A DNA stretch of 64,000 nucleotides from Morchella semilibera (GCA_009192285.1 WBVU01000021.1:278995-342994); one strand, 5' to 3'. Counted from the stretch's first letter, positions 12,124 to 24,082 are shown. Numbers and translations are program-made. Notes: generated by a model not told the origin, from the letters alone.

Positions 12124-12668
12124 TTTCATGGATACGCTAAATTTAGAGGACTGGAAGGACTGGCAAGGTTGGGATTACTGTGTATTAGGATGCGGAAATG
12201 AGTCAAAATAGGTTCTATGAGTTTCTGTTATGCGAAGGGGTGAGTCATAGTTGGGGTAATGCGAGGGTATGAGTCAAGCTTGGTGACGGGGTGAGGGTAT
12301 ATAAGGGAGGTAACGGTGCCTACATCAGCAAGACTTCATTTGTCTTCTGATGTCTCCTGAGCCTCAAGAGACTCAAAAAATATCCAGGAGTCCCAGGAGA
12401 CTCTCAGGAAACCTGAGAGACTGTTGGGAGACTCCAGTCACAAGTTGAGTTTGCTGATGTACTCCTGTACTTCCTTTCTTTTCCTTTCTCTTTACACAAC
12501 ATCTTCTGTATCTAGACCCATCAATATATTTCTTAGTCTCTACCCTAATAGTGACTATCGCTACCACTTTACCTCAATACTTTCTCCATAACCCCTTATC
12601 CTAGGGAGTATCGCTGTCCTTAACCCGCACCCTGCGGAACGAAGCTATACCCAACGCCCCCCTTGAGA
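12124..12668 (+). mobile_element. solo LTR of the Ty3/gypsy family at 14522, carrying a MITE
   Basis: It begins TTTCATGGATA and ends CCTTGAGA like the LTRs at 14522 and 19964. It shares GAGTCATAG, GCGAGGGTATGAGTCA, the GGTATATAAGG TATA region and CCCTGCGGAACGAAGCTA. The flanks are a 5-bp duplication TCTAT (12119-12123 and 12669-12673). It is clearly older than the complete element, since many positions differ. A 137-bp MITE lies inside at 12323-12459; without it the LTR is about 406 bp. Such solo LTRs arise by recombination between the two ends of a former full copy. Confidence 0.88.
12323..12459 (+). repeat. MITE family A (CATCAGCAA ends), copy 1
   Basis: This 137-bp element has ends CATCAGCAAG and TTTGCTGATG and a TA duplication (12321-12322, 12460-12461). 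The interior is built from CAGGAGACTC-like repeats around the palindrome CCTGAGCCTCAGG. It sits inside the solo LTR and is therefore younger than that insertion. Six further copies occur in the window. Confidence 0.88.
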
Positions 12669-13627
12669 TCTATAGTTTCTCCTTATCCTTGCTCAGAGCC
12701 TTACCTCGTCTTTAGTACTAGTCTCCGCCAGTGGGTATTTTAACCTACCACTTAAATTCTTTATTTGTCAAAAATTAATATATAAAATACATTCTTTCTT
12801 TAATATTTTAAGTAAGCTGTACTATTTTATTTGAATACTATCAGACACAGCTCTCGTTTTCCAAATATATCCCAAATTCAAAATGTTCTGCAACAAATTA
12901 ACATAGGTTAGAGTACCTACTGGCAAAGACTAGTCTTAACTTTCCCTGCTCTGCCCCGCATCTCTTTGTCTCTGCTCCTGCCTTTGCCCTCGCTGGTGCC
13001 TATGCTTATGCCTGCCCAATGTCCTTACTGTTTCTTGTTGTGCCCCTCGAGTCCTTCTGCATCATCATTGCCATTTATCACATTGCGTCCTGGTTACTCT
13101 GTTACAAGGGTCTTCTTTCCCCGCTGATTCTGTTAAGCCCGTTCTCTTGGCTGTGGTTTCACTAGATAGTATATAGGGATAGTAAGAATCTCGTTAATCC
13201 ATTCAAATGCGTCACTAATTAGATGACGACCTATTTGGCTATTTACTCCCACCATTTACCCATGCTGGGTTGAATTTCTTCACTTTGATATTCAGTGCAT
13301 TGGACAGAAACCATATTTCGTCAACACCATTTTCTGGCTATTGCTATGCTATTTTTAGTTAGACAGTCAGATTCCTCTTCTCCATTCTAGGAACAAGTCT
13401 TTCTTAATCACCGCCCCCAGATGTGTTACATCCATTTATTAACAAAGTAACATTAAGTTGTTAGGTGTAGGTATTTGTAGGTTATAATATTTAACTGTTT
13501 ATTGTTAAAATTAGGCATATTTGAGCGTTTTAGCATTGGTTATGAGATTTTGGTAGTTGCAGTATGGTTGTGGTTAGTGGAGTAAGGTTAAGCGAGGAGG
13601 GGATGAGATAAAATGAGGTTTGCATCA

Positions 13628-14119
13628 TTTAACGGACGGGGTCGTGTCAAGGGCAAGGCAGGGTAGGTTCAGGAACAAGGACAAGGACGGGGTTGGCTCA
13701 GGAGATACCCAAGGCGAAGTAGGTTCAGGTTCAGGTTCAGGTTCAGGGTCAGGTTCAGGGACGAGGTGCAGACAGGAGGGCTGAAGCCAAAGTAATATAT
13801 TGCTAACAGAAAGAAGACGTTGCCTAGAGAGGCAAAAACAGAGGAAAGAACGAACACTATATATACAGCTATCCCCTCGCACCGATGACTCATACTATAG
13901 AATCCCATAGAAACTCCTATACTTCCGTACCACCCATACTATTCCCAATAACCCCCATTCTATCCCATTACTTCCCAATCCTCCCTATCGCTTACATTCC
14001 ATCACCCGAACTCCTTCCTAATACATCCTCTTGCTTCTGACGTCAACCGGTACTATCCAACAACCCTGTTCCGAAGACGCCTTGGCGAAAAGCGGGATGC
14101 AGGAGGCGGAGCTGTGATA
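13628..14119 (-). mobile_element. solo LTR, second family, copy J1
   Basis: This 492-bp repeat, flanked by the 5-bp duplication CATCA (13623-13627 and 14120-14124), is about as long as, and closely similar to, 23594-24082. Read on the minus strand it starts TATCACAGCTCCGCC, has a TATATATAG box and GCAACGTCTTCTTTC, a layout like the Ty3/gypsy LTR at 14522, so it is probably a related family. The + strand holds GGTTCA hexamers (13727-13760). It was inserted into FB2. Confidence 0.8.
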
Positions 14120-14521
14120 CATCAGTAGGTTCTATTAAGTTTGATTGCAGGGAGGATTGGTAATAAGATTTGGTGAGATGGTGGGGAGAAATACAAGATA
14201 TGTTTACGGTTAGTTTCTATGAGTCTGTATGGGTTGACGTATGAATCATACTGGACTGGTGGAGGAGGGTGTCAAAGAACGGATGTAGATGTCTTCCTTA
14301 GTTCTTTCCTTCTTTTCCCTCTGTTTCGTTTTTCTATCATTTTGGTATATAGGAATCTACCCTTATCTCTAGCTATAGCCTTCGTGACTTCGAGATCTGT
14401 TTTCAGTAATGAGGAAATCATAGTACCACTTATTATTTACGTTGAGATCCATTCGGTTCTCACCCTTTCTGTCTCATGCCTTTTGGCTCTGCCCTTGCCT
14501 TTGCTTTTGCCGGTACCTGTG

Positions 14522-14923
14522 TTTCATGTATAGGTTGGGATTGGAGGACTGGGCGGATTGGCAGGGCTGAGATTATGGTGCGCTAGGAGGAGGATATGAG
14601 TCAGAATAGTTCTATGGGTTTCTGTTACGCAAAGAAGTGAGTCATAGTCGGGATTATGCGAGGGTATGAGTCAGGCTTGGCAATGGAGTGTCGGGTATAT
14701 AAGGAAGGCCGGCGTGTCTACTCCTGTGTTTTCTTCTCTTTCCTTTCTTCTCTACGCAACGTCTTCTGTAACCAGTATTCAATATACTTTATAGTCCCTA
14801 ATTCTTTAGTGACTATCGCTGCTTATTTAATTCTTCTTTTATACGTCCCTCGTACTTGGGTCGTATCGCTACAACAACTTGTGCCCTGTGGAACGAAGCT
14901 ACACCGCCACCCCCTCCTTGAGA
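14522..14923 (+). repeat. 5' LTR of the Ty3/gypsy element
   Basis: 402 bp. It contains a probable promoter (GGGTATATAAGGAAGG near 14692) followed by the pyrimidine-rich TTTCTTCTCTTTCC stretch. The boundary is fixed by the CTGTG duplication on its left and by comparison with the 3' LTR and the solo LTR at 12124. Confidence 0.93.
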
Positions 14924-14957
14924 TTACGTTGCGTCGTTATCCACGCTGCACCCAACC

Positions 14958-16210
14958 ATGTCTGCCCCTGCTCCTCCACCTCCTCCCCCAGCCACTATCA
15001 TGGATGGGGTCACCCTCGATGGTAACTACCAAATCCCTCAGACCTTTACAGAGTTCGAAGCAGTGGAGGACCTACACTATCACTACATACATCTCCGAAC
15101 CCTTATACGGGAAGGGGATCGATGGAAGGCAGAACGAGACGCTAGCCAAAACTTACACGCCCAAACCAGGCAAGAGTTGACCACCGCAAGGGACCAACTC
15201 ACCGCCTCCAATAACCACACCGATGCTCTGGAAGCCCAGGTTCGCACCCTGGAATTCCAACTCGCCGCGGCCCGAACTGCACCACCACCACCACCACCAC
15301 CACCGCCACCACCCCCAATAGTACCTCCCCCATCAGCCAATGCCCCTCCTCCAGCCTTCCGTTCTGAGAAATTCCCAGACCCCCCCAAGTTTAACGGAGC
15401 CCGTAAGGAGCTACCCGGATTCCTCAGCCTCCTCCGCACCAAACTCAGAGTGAACCATGACAGGTTCCTGAATGAGGAGGCTAAGGTGTTCTACGCTGTT
15501 TCTCGGTTGGAAGGAAAGGCGTTGGACCAAGTTATCCCCATGGCCACCGGAGATGCTCCTCCATTCACTTCGGTCGCTACCTTCGTTACGTGTTTGGAAG
15601 CCTCCTTCGGGGATCCAGACCCCCGAGGTACCGCCAGGAGGGAACTCCAGAGCCTCCGCCAGGGCAAAGGAGACTTCGCCACCTATCTTACACAATTTTT
15701 GCGCATCATGGGCCAACTCGATTACAAACGAGGAGGCCAAGAAGGACGCCCTAGAAAATGGACTATCTGACGACCTTAAGGATGCAATGATATACCAGGA
15801 CACCACTACGGAGGGCTTCGATGCGTATGTTAGAAGGCTTATGACCATGGATAATAGGATTAGGGCTAGGAAGGATGCCCATAAGGCCAACAGGAACCCC
15901 ATGGGACAATTTGCCTCACAACCCGCCCCCCCACATCCGTCGCATACTCCGGGAGGCCTTGCCCCTATGGACCTTTCAGCTCTCCAAGCCTGCCCCGCCA
16001 CCCGTCCCCCGCCAGAAGGGCGATATACGTTAGCCCATGGCCGACGACAGACCACTGCTGCAGAAAAAAATGGAGGATGGAAAATGGCCGCTGTGCCTAC
16101 TGCGCCGCCCCCGACCATGTTTTCGCCAACTGCCCCCAAGGTAACCGCCCCCGTGGCCCCCTCCGGCTATGAGAGGCGCCGCTTTATCTGCCCCTCCCGC
16201 TGCCCCTATT
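14958..16210 (+). pseudogene. gag region of the Ty3/gypsy fossil
   Basis: This is the structural region of the element: a proline-rich start, a coiled-coil stretch, a poly-proline run (about 15285-15330), a retrotransposon-gag core (PKFNGARKELPGFLSLLR) and a CCHC zinc-knuckle signature near 16095-16140. The general layout is that of fungal gypsy gag. It is damaged and treated as a fossil. Confidence 0.75.
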
Positions 16211-16377
16211 GAGCCTCTTGCTTCTTCTTCTTCTTCTTCTCCTCCTGCGGATGTTCTTTCTTCTTCTGGTGTTTCGGGGTTTCAGTAGTCCCTGGTCAGT
16301 ATTATGGCCCTCGCCAGGGACCTTCAAAGGATTTTTCTTTATCTGCGTTTTCTATTTCGGGTTTCTCGGTTTCGGTT

Positions 16378-19300
16378 ATGGCAGAGGAGGAGTTAAATGG
16401 AGACCACTTAGTTGTAACTTGCAATATTGCTCACAATAAGAACTCTATTTCCACTTATGCTATGATTGATACTGGGGCCTCGGGATTCGCATTTATCGAT
16501 GAAGACTTTGCGCGCCATCACCAACTCCCTCAACTTACTCTTAAAACTCCCCGTGTGCTCGAAGTTATTGATGGAAGGCCTATAGCTTCTGGCCGAATTA
16601 CCTCGATTTGTTATGTTCCTCTATCTATTGGCTCCCATCAAGAACAAATTCCTCTCTTTGTTACCAAACTAGGACAATACCCCCTGGTTCTTGGTATTCC
16701 TTGGCTACAACATCACGATGCCACCCTGAAGTTTAGGGACAACACGGTAGCTTTTGATTAGGAGTTCTGTAAAAAGAACTGCAATGTTACCAGCAATGCC
16801 GATACTATTTCGGGTATTAAACCCCCAATTTATATGATAGGCCCCGTCCCCTTTAGCCGCCTCGCCCGCCGCAAGCAACTACAAATCTGTAGTACAACCC
16901 TCTATGAAATTGAAAAAGCTCTCCAGGTCACCCCGAAGAATGAATGGAAACAGAGGATTCCCGAACGCTATCACAATCGGTTAGATATGTTTGATGAAAC
17001 TTCGGCCCAGGATTTGCCGCCTCGCCGTCTCTATGACCATCAGATCCCCCTAAAGGAAGGGAAGGAGCCACCCTTCGGCCCTCTTTATGGCATGTCCCGG
17101 GACGAATTATTGGCATTAAGGGATTATATTCACGAAAACCTCTCCAAGGGTTTTATTCGCGCAAGCTCATCCCCCGCCGGAGCGCCAGTACTATTTGTGA
17201 AGAAAGCCGATGGGTCCCTCCGCCTATGCGTGGACTACCGGGGGTTGAACGAGTTGACGGTTAAGAACCGGTATCCACTACCTCTAATTCGGGAAACCTT
17301 GGATCGACTCTCAAAAGCCAAATGGTATACCAAATTGGACTTACGACAAGGATATAACCAGATCCGAATGGCCGAAGGGGAGGAATGAAAAACAGCGTTT
17401 AGGACTCGTTACGGACACTTCGAGTATACTGTCATGCCATTCGGCCTTACCAATGCTCCCGCCACCTTTCAACACTTTATTAATGATTGCCTCCGAAAAC
17501 ACCTAGACCAATTTTGTACTGCATATCTGGATGATATCCTTATTTACAGCGATTCTCTGGAAGAACACGAACGTCATGTCGAAACAATATTGGGAGTACT
17601 GCAGAAGAATGGGATCCTACTGAAGCCGGAGAAATGCGAATTCTATACACAAAGTACCACCTATCTCGGATTGATTATCGAACCCAATGGTATTCGCATG
17701 GACCCTCATAAGGTATCGGCCATACAGGAATGGACAACCCCTAAGACGGTTAAGGATGTGCAAGCATTTTTGTGTTTTGCTAATTTCTACCGCCGCTTTA
17801 TATTTGGGTTTTCAAAACTCGCGGCCCCCCTGACTAAGCTGACGAAGAAAAATGTTCCCTTTATATGGACCCTTGAGGCAGAAATGGCATTCCAATCCTT
17901 AAAGGAGGCCTTTATTACCGCGCCTGTATTGATCCATTTCGATCCTGAAAAGCCAATTACGGTGGAAACGGACGCATCGGATTATGTTGCTGGTGGTGTT
18001 CTCTCTCAGCACGACGAACAAGGGGTGTTACACCCTGTGGCCTTCTTTTCCAGGAAACATACACCTGCCGAGTGCAACTACGAAATATATGATAAAGAAT
18101 TATTAGCGATAATCAGGTGTTTCGAGGAATGGAGGCCGGAGTTGGAAGGGGCTAAACACCCTATCGAGGTTATATCAGACCATAAGAATCTCGAATACTT
18201 TATGTCCACCAAACAACTCAATAGGAGACAAGTGAGATGGGCCGAATACCTCTCTCGTTTTGATTTTGTTATTAAATATCGACCGGGCAAACAAAGTGGT
18301 AAACCGGATGCGTTGACCAGGAGATCAGGAGATCTCCCTGAGGAGGGGGATGAAAGATTGTTGCATCAGAGTCAGACGGTTCTGAAGAGAAAAAATTTGG
18401 ATGCTAAGTTAAGTTTGTTGGCGGGTTCTTTGGCAAATGAACCCGCTGAAAAGAACGTCCTCCTACAAAAGTTATTCGTCGAAGGATACCTAGCTGACCC
18501 ATTTCCGCAAAAGATTCTGGATCTTTGGAAAACAGATACAAAACACTGCAAGGAAATATCCTTAGCCGAATGTACCGAAGTGGATGGTCGTCTTCTTTAC
18601 CGCGAAAGCATCTATGCTCCCGACTATGCACCATTAAAGTTGAAGATTCTAAAACAATATCACAACGCCCCCTGGGCAGGACATCCCGGGAGGGAAAAGA
18701 CCTTTGAGTTGGTTAGCAGAGACTACTATTGGCCTAACATGCGGGAATATATCGGTCGATACATTCGTAATTGCCATATTTGTCAACGAAGTAAGCCAAC
18801 GAACATGGTAAAGTTGGAGTACTTCGACCGTTACCTATCCCAGAGCAACCCTGGAGAGAGATTTCCATGGACTTTGTTACAGGCTTACCGGAGAGCGAGG
18901 GTTATGATGCTATATTGGTAGTCGTGGATCGGTTAACGAAGATACGCCACCTCCTACCCTGCAATACTACTGTTAATGCGGAAGAGTTAGCCAAGCTGTA
19001 CTTACAACACGTTTGGAAACTACATGGCCTACCAATGTACGTTACATCTGACAGGGGGACTCAATTTACAGCCAAGTTCTGGAAATCCCTTTGCACACAG
19101 CTCAAGGTCGAAGCCAGGATGTCTACAGCTTTTCATCCGGAGACGGACGGCCAGACAGAGAGGCTGAATGCAGTAATGGAACAATACCTCCGGGGATACA
19201 TGTCGTATCAACAAGATGACTGGGTTAAGTGGCTACCAATGGCAGAATTTGCGGCAAATAACCAAGTATCAGCCTCTACCAAAGCGACCCCATTCTTCGC

Positions 19301-19814
19301 CAACTATGGATACCATCCTCGGTTTACAATAGACCTTCGGAAACCAGAAAGGACTCCGCCGACCCTTGATGCCTACGACTTTGCAGGGAAGATGAAGGAG
19401 CTGCATGATTATTTGCGAACCCAGTTAAGGACGGCACAGGATCAACAAGAAAAGTCTGTGAATGCGAAGCGTACTCCTGCCCCACGATACCAGGTCGGAG
19501 ACATGGTGTTTATTTCAGCAAAAAATATTCGTACAGCACGGAAATCACGGAAGCTCGATTGGAAGAGGTTGGGACCCTTCCCCATTCAGGAGATTATATC
19601 CCCCTATGCCTACCGCCTGAGTCTTCCTCGCTCTATGAAGATGCATCCTGTCTTCCACGTTTCACTGCTCGACCTTGCCGCCGTCGACCCTGTAGCAGGT
19701 CAAATACCGCCGCCGCCACCACCCGTTATTGTCGACCAGAAAGAAGAGTTCGAAGTTGAGGAAATCTTGGACTCACCGGTACCATGGGAAGCAAGGGCTT
19801 CAGTATTACGTTAA
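16378..19814 (+). pseudogene. pol region of the Ty3/gypsy fossil (protease, RT, RNase H, integrase)
   Basis: Domains in order: aspartic protease (AMIDTGASGFAFID, about 16460), reverse transcriptase ([21 protein letters not shown] near 17525), RNase H (VETDASDYVAGGVLSQ near 17965), and integrase with its HHCC finger (HPGREKTFELV...CHICQRSK) and catalytic core (TSDRGTQFTAKFW near 19045). A C-terminal part with FEVEEILD resembles a chromodomain start. The order RT-RNase H-integrase defines Ty3/gypsy (Metaviridae). The region is broken in a few places. Confidence 0.88.
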
Positions 19815-19963
19815 GTGAACAGGATATACGGATCCTACGTGGGAGCCTGCGGAATATCATGAACAGACTGCAGCCGTCGATATTTTTCATGCCCAATACC
19901 CGTACAAGCCAGGGCCGGGGGGAATGAAAGCTCGCAGGAGCTCGCGCTTGAAGGGGGGGCTAC

Positions 19964-20365
19964 TTTCATGGATAGGTTGGGATTGGAGGACTGGGCAGAT
20001 TGGCAGGGCTGAGATTATGGTGCGCTAGGAGGAGGATATGAGTCAGAATAGTTCTATGGGTTTCTGTTACGCAAAGAAGTGAGTCATAGTCGGAGTTATG
20101 CGAGGGTATGAGTCAGGCTTGGCGATGGAGTGTCGGGTATATAAGGAAGGCCGGCGTGTCTACTCCTGTGTTTTCTTCTCTTTCCTTTCTTCTCTACGCA
20201 ACGTCTTCTGTAACCAGTATTCAATATACTTTATAGTCCCTAATTCTTTAGTGACTATCGCTGCTTATTTAATTCTTCTTTTATACGTCCCTCGTACTTG
20301 GGTCGTATCGCTGCAACAACTTGTGCCCTGTGGAACGAAGCTACACCGCCACCCCCTCCTTGAGA
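19964..20365 (+). repeat. 3' LTR of the Ty3/gypsy element
   Basis: 402 bp, about six differences from the 5' LTR. It is preceded by the purine tract at 19951-19959 and followed by the CTGTG target duplication at 20366-20370. Confidence 0.93.
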
Positions 20366-20873
20366 CTGTGGTTGTGTCTGTCCAGTACCCTCCTTATCTT
20401 CGTTGGTGTCCTCGTTGTCCTGTCTGTAATCTTCGAATCCTTCTGTATCATCATTGTCTTCTGCTATCTTGCCTCCCGGTTACTCCATCACAGGTCCTCA
20501 CTCTCTCTGCCTTGTGTTTCTTTTGCCTCTGCCCTCGCATTAGCCTTCGTCAGTGTCTGTAGTTATACCTGCCCTGAGCTTTGGCACCCTTTGGCTCCGT
20601 ACCTCGAGTCCTTCTGTATCACCATTGTCTTCTGTCCCGATTGTGCCTCTGGTACTCCATCACAAGGTGCCTGTATGAGCGTCCATAATACATTAAGGTA
20701 TTTAATGTAAAATTATAACGAGACTTGTAGAAGAAACGGATATGGTGCCATTAGGTCACTGTGGTGAGTGATCTGATCATATCATTGAGCGTTGTCCTGT
20801 ACCGATGAGGTCATTCAGTTTCATTGTATGTCATAATTGTTGAATTATTTTCTTGCAAAAATATGGGCAATTG

Positions 20874-20975
20874 CATCAGGAAGATTCCACCTGTCTCAGG
20901 AGATTATCTGGATCTCAGGAGACAGTTCAGGAGACTCAGGAGACTCCAGTCATAGATTGGTAAAGCTTGCTGATG
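20874..20975 (+). repeat. MITE family A, degraded copy
   Basis: The start CATCAGGAAGATT, the CAGGAGACTCAGGAGACTCC core and the end GCTTGCTGATG identify a shortened, older copy. It lies at the left edge of the Rep-bearing fossil tract. Confidence 0.65.
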
Positions 20976-21464
20976 TGGGTTTTATAAAAAATGAGGTTCT
21001 TAGTCTTTTTTATAATTATTCTTTTGGTGATGCTGTTTCTTATTAGAGATTTAATTGTATATTTTAATGTTATTTATTATTTTTTTTGTTTATAGCTCAA
21101 GTAGAAGAAATGAGCGGCGAACGTAGTTTTTGGTCCGTTTAGAGAGCATAGTAGCTTGCAAGTTGCTTGTATTAAAAAGTTGTATTATTGCATGAAGAGT
21201 TATTTCCTTTTGTCTTGTTGTACTAGTCCTGAAGAGTTGGGGATGGAGAATTTTTTGTGTCTTTGTTAGTATTGTTTTTTTCTATATATATCAACATATT
21301 ATTGATAAAGTATGATAGTTTTTTTTTTTTGAAATAGAACTAAAAGTGAATTAGGTTCGGGGTCTCCCCTGAGGAGTGTCAATTGTATTAAGCGTTTTAG
21401 ATGCTTTTGAAATACCTTTATATTCTATATTCAGGATAACTTGTAAGTGTTAGGTATATAGTTA

Positions 21465-23300
21465 TTGATGCCGCAATTTTTTTTTACATCTATTCTTCGA
21501 ACTTATGGTCTCTTCTTGCAACGTTGGTCTTTACCGAGGGGAGAAATTAATTTTGAGTTATTTTTCGTTCCTCCCGGTCATAAATCTTCTGGTAGGAAGT
21601 TAGCTTCCCAAGTCAATATTGTGTTTTGGAATCCTAGTTCCGCTGGGGAAAGATTACCTTCTAAATTTGATTGCTGGGATTTCAATTATAGTTTTCTTGT
21701 ATCTGTTGATGCTGTATTGCTTGGTGTGGATATGATGACTATAAATGATAGGGCCAGTGAAGTTCTTAGGGACCACCACCATTGCTTGAAGGCCATACAC
21801 ATGAAGCAATCTGTTCATCATTGTTCCGCTGCTTGGAGGAATTTGGTTAGAAGGTCTTTTATTGTGACACAATCGTCCTCTACACTTCATCTGAGGACCT
21901 CTGCCCATAGCTGAGCTGGACGTTTCTTACGTACAGGAGGAGGAACAATTATGAAAGATCGAAACAAGATGTTCTTTTTAGGAGATTGGGTACGCCTTTG
22001 GTTTTACCTATTAGAGCTCAAAATAGGTGGATTTTAGTGAGCACGGAACGTTGTGATCATGGGGGAGGCTTGTAGCAGATGATGATTCAATTATTAGTAA
22101 AGATTTCATTTGTTGATTTGTTTTTGCTGATACCTGAATTTGATAAAAGGTGTTTCCCCCACCCCCACCTTCCCAACAGGTTTTGGTTGTTTTACTGATG
22201 GTATAATCGACTGTTAATTTTTTGACTTGTTTAGTTGTCAACTTTCTCAATAGGCAGTGTGGTATAATTCGCCTACTGTTCTGAAGACTATTATCGTAAT
22301 AGTGGCATCATTTGGTATTCCAGTAAGAGACAAGGAACCCCTGTGGTTTTGTTATCCTCTGCGGTAGTGGGCTTAGAGTCAACCAGTTACGTTAAAGGTA
22401 TGGAGGGAGTTCTTGTTAAGAAAGGGGTAAGGTATTGGGATGGAATCGATTTGGATTCTATTGTGTTTGACCTTGATTCTGTTTCTTCTTTGGGTATCTG
22501 ACGTAATCATGAGTTTGAAAGATTTCATTTTGAGATTTTCACTTTTAGTGGGAAGGGTTGCTATCATGTTTGAATTTTATTGTGGGGAGCAGGCCTCGCC
22601 TCTCATCCCTACCCGTGTTGGACGTTTTTTGATCTTCGTCAAGGAATATTCAGAATTTATGAAGACCCACAGAGAATTGGTTATGTTGATGATAATAACA
22701 TTTGTTTTTATGGTGTTGTTGATTGCGACAATGCTCTTTGTAGAGAATCATACTTTCTTTTTATTGGGACGTAGGAGAATGTATTTTTTATTTATGCTAT
22801 TTGAAACAGAGTGAAATGTATTGTTTTGAGAAAAATCAAAAATGCTTTCTTGAATCTTTTGGCGTTTTTTGTAGTTTTATGAGGGAGCGAAAGAATTTAG
22901 TTAGTTTTTGAGCATGAACTTTTATTCCTCTGATCTCTTGATTCATAGATCGTCACATGGGTTTGGTATTATATATAAAAGGGGGGTTTGTAGCCAGAGT
23001 CTGTTAGTTTTGATCAAGTATATAAGGTACCCCTCATGGTAAACATGTCACGATCAACAACTTTTGTGTATCATAGAAAGCGTGGGCCCTCTTTTATGGG
23101 GGAGCTTGGGTTTAGGGGGCATTTTTGCAATATCCTGATTTGTTTTGTAAGTTTTATTTTTTGGATCCAAAAGATTCCTTTACTGAGAATCAAATTATGT
23201 TAGTTCTTTTGCTGCTTCCTAGGTTTTAGAATGCGGAGTATCTTTTTAAGACAAAGTTTGCTTTGTTTGATATTTCTCATGTCCCACTTATTGCCATGAA
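21465..23300 (+). pseudogene. candidate structural-protein fossils of element copy 1
   Basis: A reading frame at 21465-21914 contains the pattern KLASQVNIVFWNPSSAG and FDCWDFNYSF, which aligns with ALARAQQDIFMYPLSGG and YSWYDFTQDF in the minus-strand frame at 31687-31228. The downstream tract (about 22260-23300) keeps scattered coding-like stretches such as GMEGVLVKKGVRYWDGID. I do not recognise a family. A capsid role is suggested only by position opposite a Rep gene. The tract is strongly AT-rich and broken. Confidence 0.4.
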
Positions 23301-23322
23301 ATTAATGTCCAAAAGAAACCTG

Positions 23323-23430
23323 CATCAGCAAACTCAACTTGTGACTGGAGTCTCCCAACAGTCTCTTGGGTTTCCTGAGAGTCTCCTGAGGCTCAGGAGA
23401 CATCAGGGGACAAATGAAGTCTTGCTGATG
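23323..23430 (-). repeat. MITE family A, copy 2 (shortened)
   Basis: Reverse orientation, ends CATCAGCAAACTC and AGTCTTGCTGATG. One internal repeat block is missing, giving 108 bp. It is inserted in the copy-1 fossil tract. Confidence 0.85.
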
Positions 23431-23593
23431 TATATTGACATATTAGGTGGGAAATACGTATAGGAGGTCTTCTTCATTTTTCTTCTAGCATGAGGCTATT
23501 GGCTCGGAAATTTACTCGGAGGCAGTTTTGCTTTAGCCATGCGTAGTCTATTCTTTTACCGACAAGAGGTTTACCGGTGTGGTTGGTTACGAG

Positions 23594-24082
23594 TCTAATG
23601 GGACGGAGTCGGGCTCAGGGACGAGGCGGGGTAGAATTCAGGGACAGAGGCAGGACGGGGTCGGCTCAGGATATACCCAAGGCGAAGCTGGTCCGGGTTC
23701 AGGTTCAGGTTCAGATTCGGGGACGATGTGGAGACAGAAGGGCCGAAGCCAAAGTAATGTATTGCTAACAGAAAGAAGACGTTGCCTAGAGAGGCAGAAA
23801 CATAGGAAAGAACGAACTCTATATATACAACTCTCCCATCACACCGCTGACTCATAACCATAGAATCCCATAGAACCTCCCCCACTTCCGTACCACCCAT
23901 ACTATTCCCAATACCCATACTTCTAACCCGATACTACCCCATCCTCCCTAACGCTTACATTCTATCACCCGAGCTCCTTCCTAATCCATCATCCTACTTC
24001 CGACATCGACCGATACTATCCAACAACCCTGTTCCGAAGACGCCTTGGCGGCAGGCGAGGTGCGTAAGGCGGAGCCGTGATA
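23594..24082 (-). mobile_element. solo LTR, second family, copy J2
   Basis: This 489-bp repeat, closely similar to 13628-14119, has its own 5-bp duplication ACGAG (23589-23593 and 24083-24087). Shared landmarks on the + strand are AAGCCAAAGTAATRTATTGC, AGAAGACGTTGCCTAGAG and CCGAAGACGCCTTGGCG. It lies between the converging genes of element copy 1. Confidence 0.85.

Larger units (their letters stand above)
11718..13110 (+). mobile_element. foldback-family repeat, copy FB1 (left half, interrupted)
   Basis: The left end (GTCTTTGCATCGGTTCC near 11727) matches the terminal repeat of the complete foldback copies at 26497 and 33160 (consensus AGCGTCTTGGCATCGG). The body follows them through TTAAGCGAG, GGAGATGGTGGGGAGG, the TTTCTTTAGTTCTTTC tract and a region of GCCTTTGCCCTCG-type hexamers near 12970. 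A solo LTR sits at 12124-12668 and an AT-rich insert at about 12760-12930. I could not find the mirrored right half. It is non-coding. Confidence 0.6.
14522..20365 (+). mobile_element. Ty3/gypsy LTR retrotransposon, nearly complete fossil
   Basis: The 5844-bp element has two 402-bp LTRs (TTTCATG...CCTTGAGA), a 5-bp duplication CTGTG (14517-14521, 20366-20370) and a purine tract GAAGGGGGGGC just before the 3' LTR. Part order gag, protease, reverse transcriptase, RNase H, integrase marks Ty3/gypsy. The LTRs differ at about six positions (roughly 1.5 percent), so insertion was fairly recent. The coding part looks broken in a few places. It lies inside foldback copy FB2; removing element and one CTGTG restores the FB consensus. 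Confidence 0.93.
13519..20690 (+). mobile_element. foldback-family repeat, copy FB2, split by two LTR insertions
   Basis: The left end (GAGCGTTTTAGCATTGG near 13522, TTTTGGTAGTTGCAG, AGGTTAAGCGAGG) matches FB3 and FB4. The sequence resumes at 14120 (TAGGTTCTATTAAGTTTG, GGAGATTGGTGAGATGG-like) and at 20366 (TTGTGTCTGTCCAGTACC, TTCTGTATCATCATTGTC). A minus-strand solo LTR (13628-14119) and a complete Ty3/gypsy element (14522-20365) account for the gaps. The inner part is partly duplicated near 20490-20660. No mirrored half was found, so this is a half copy. Confidence 0.6.

Noticed and set aside
13625-13908. PEPEPEP-rich frames
   Set aside because: Translation of the GGTTCA hexamer run in solo LTR J1.
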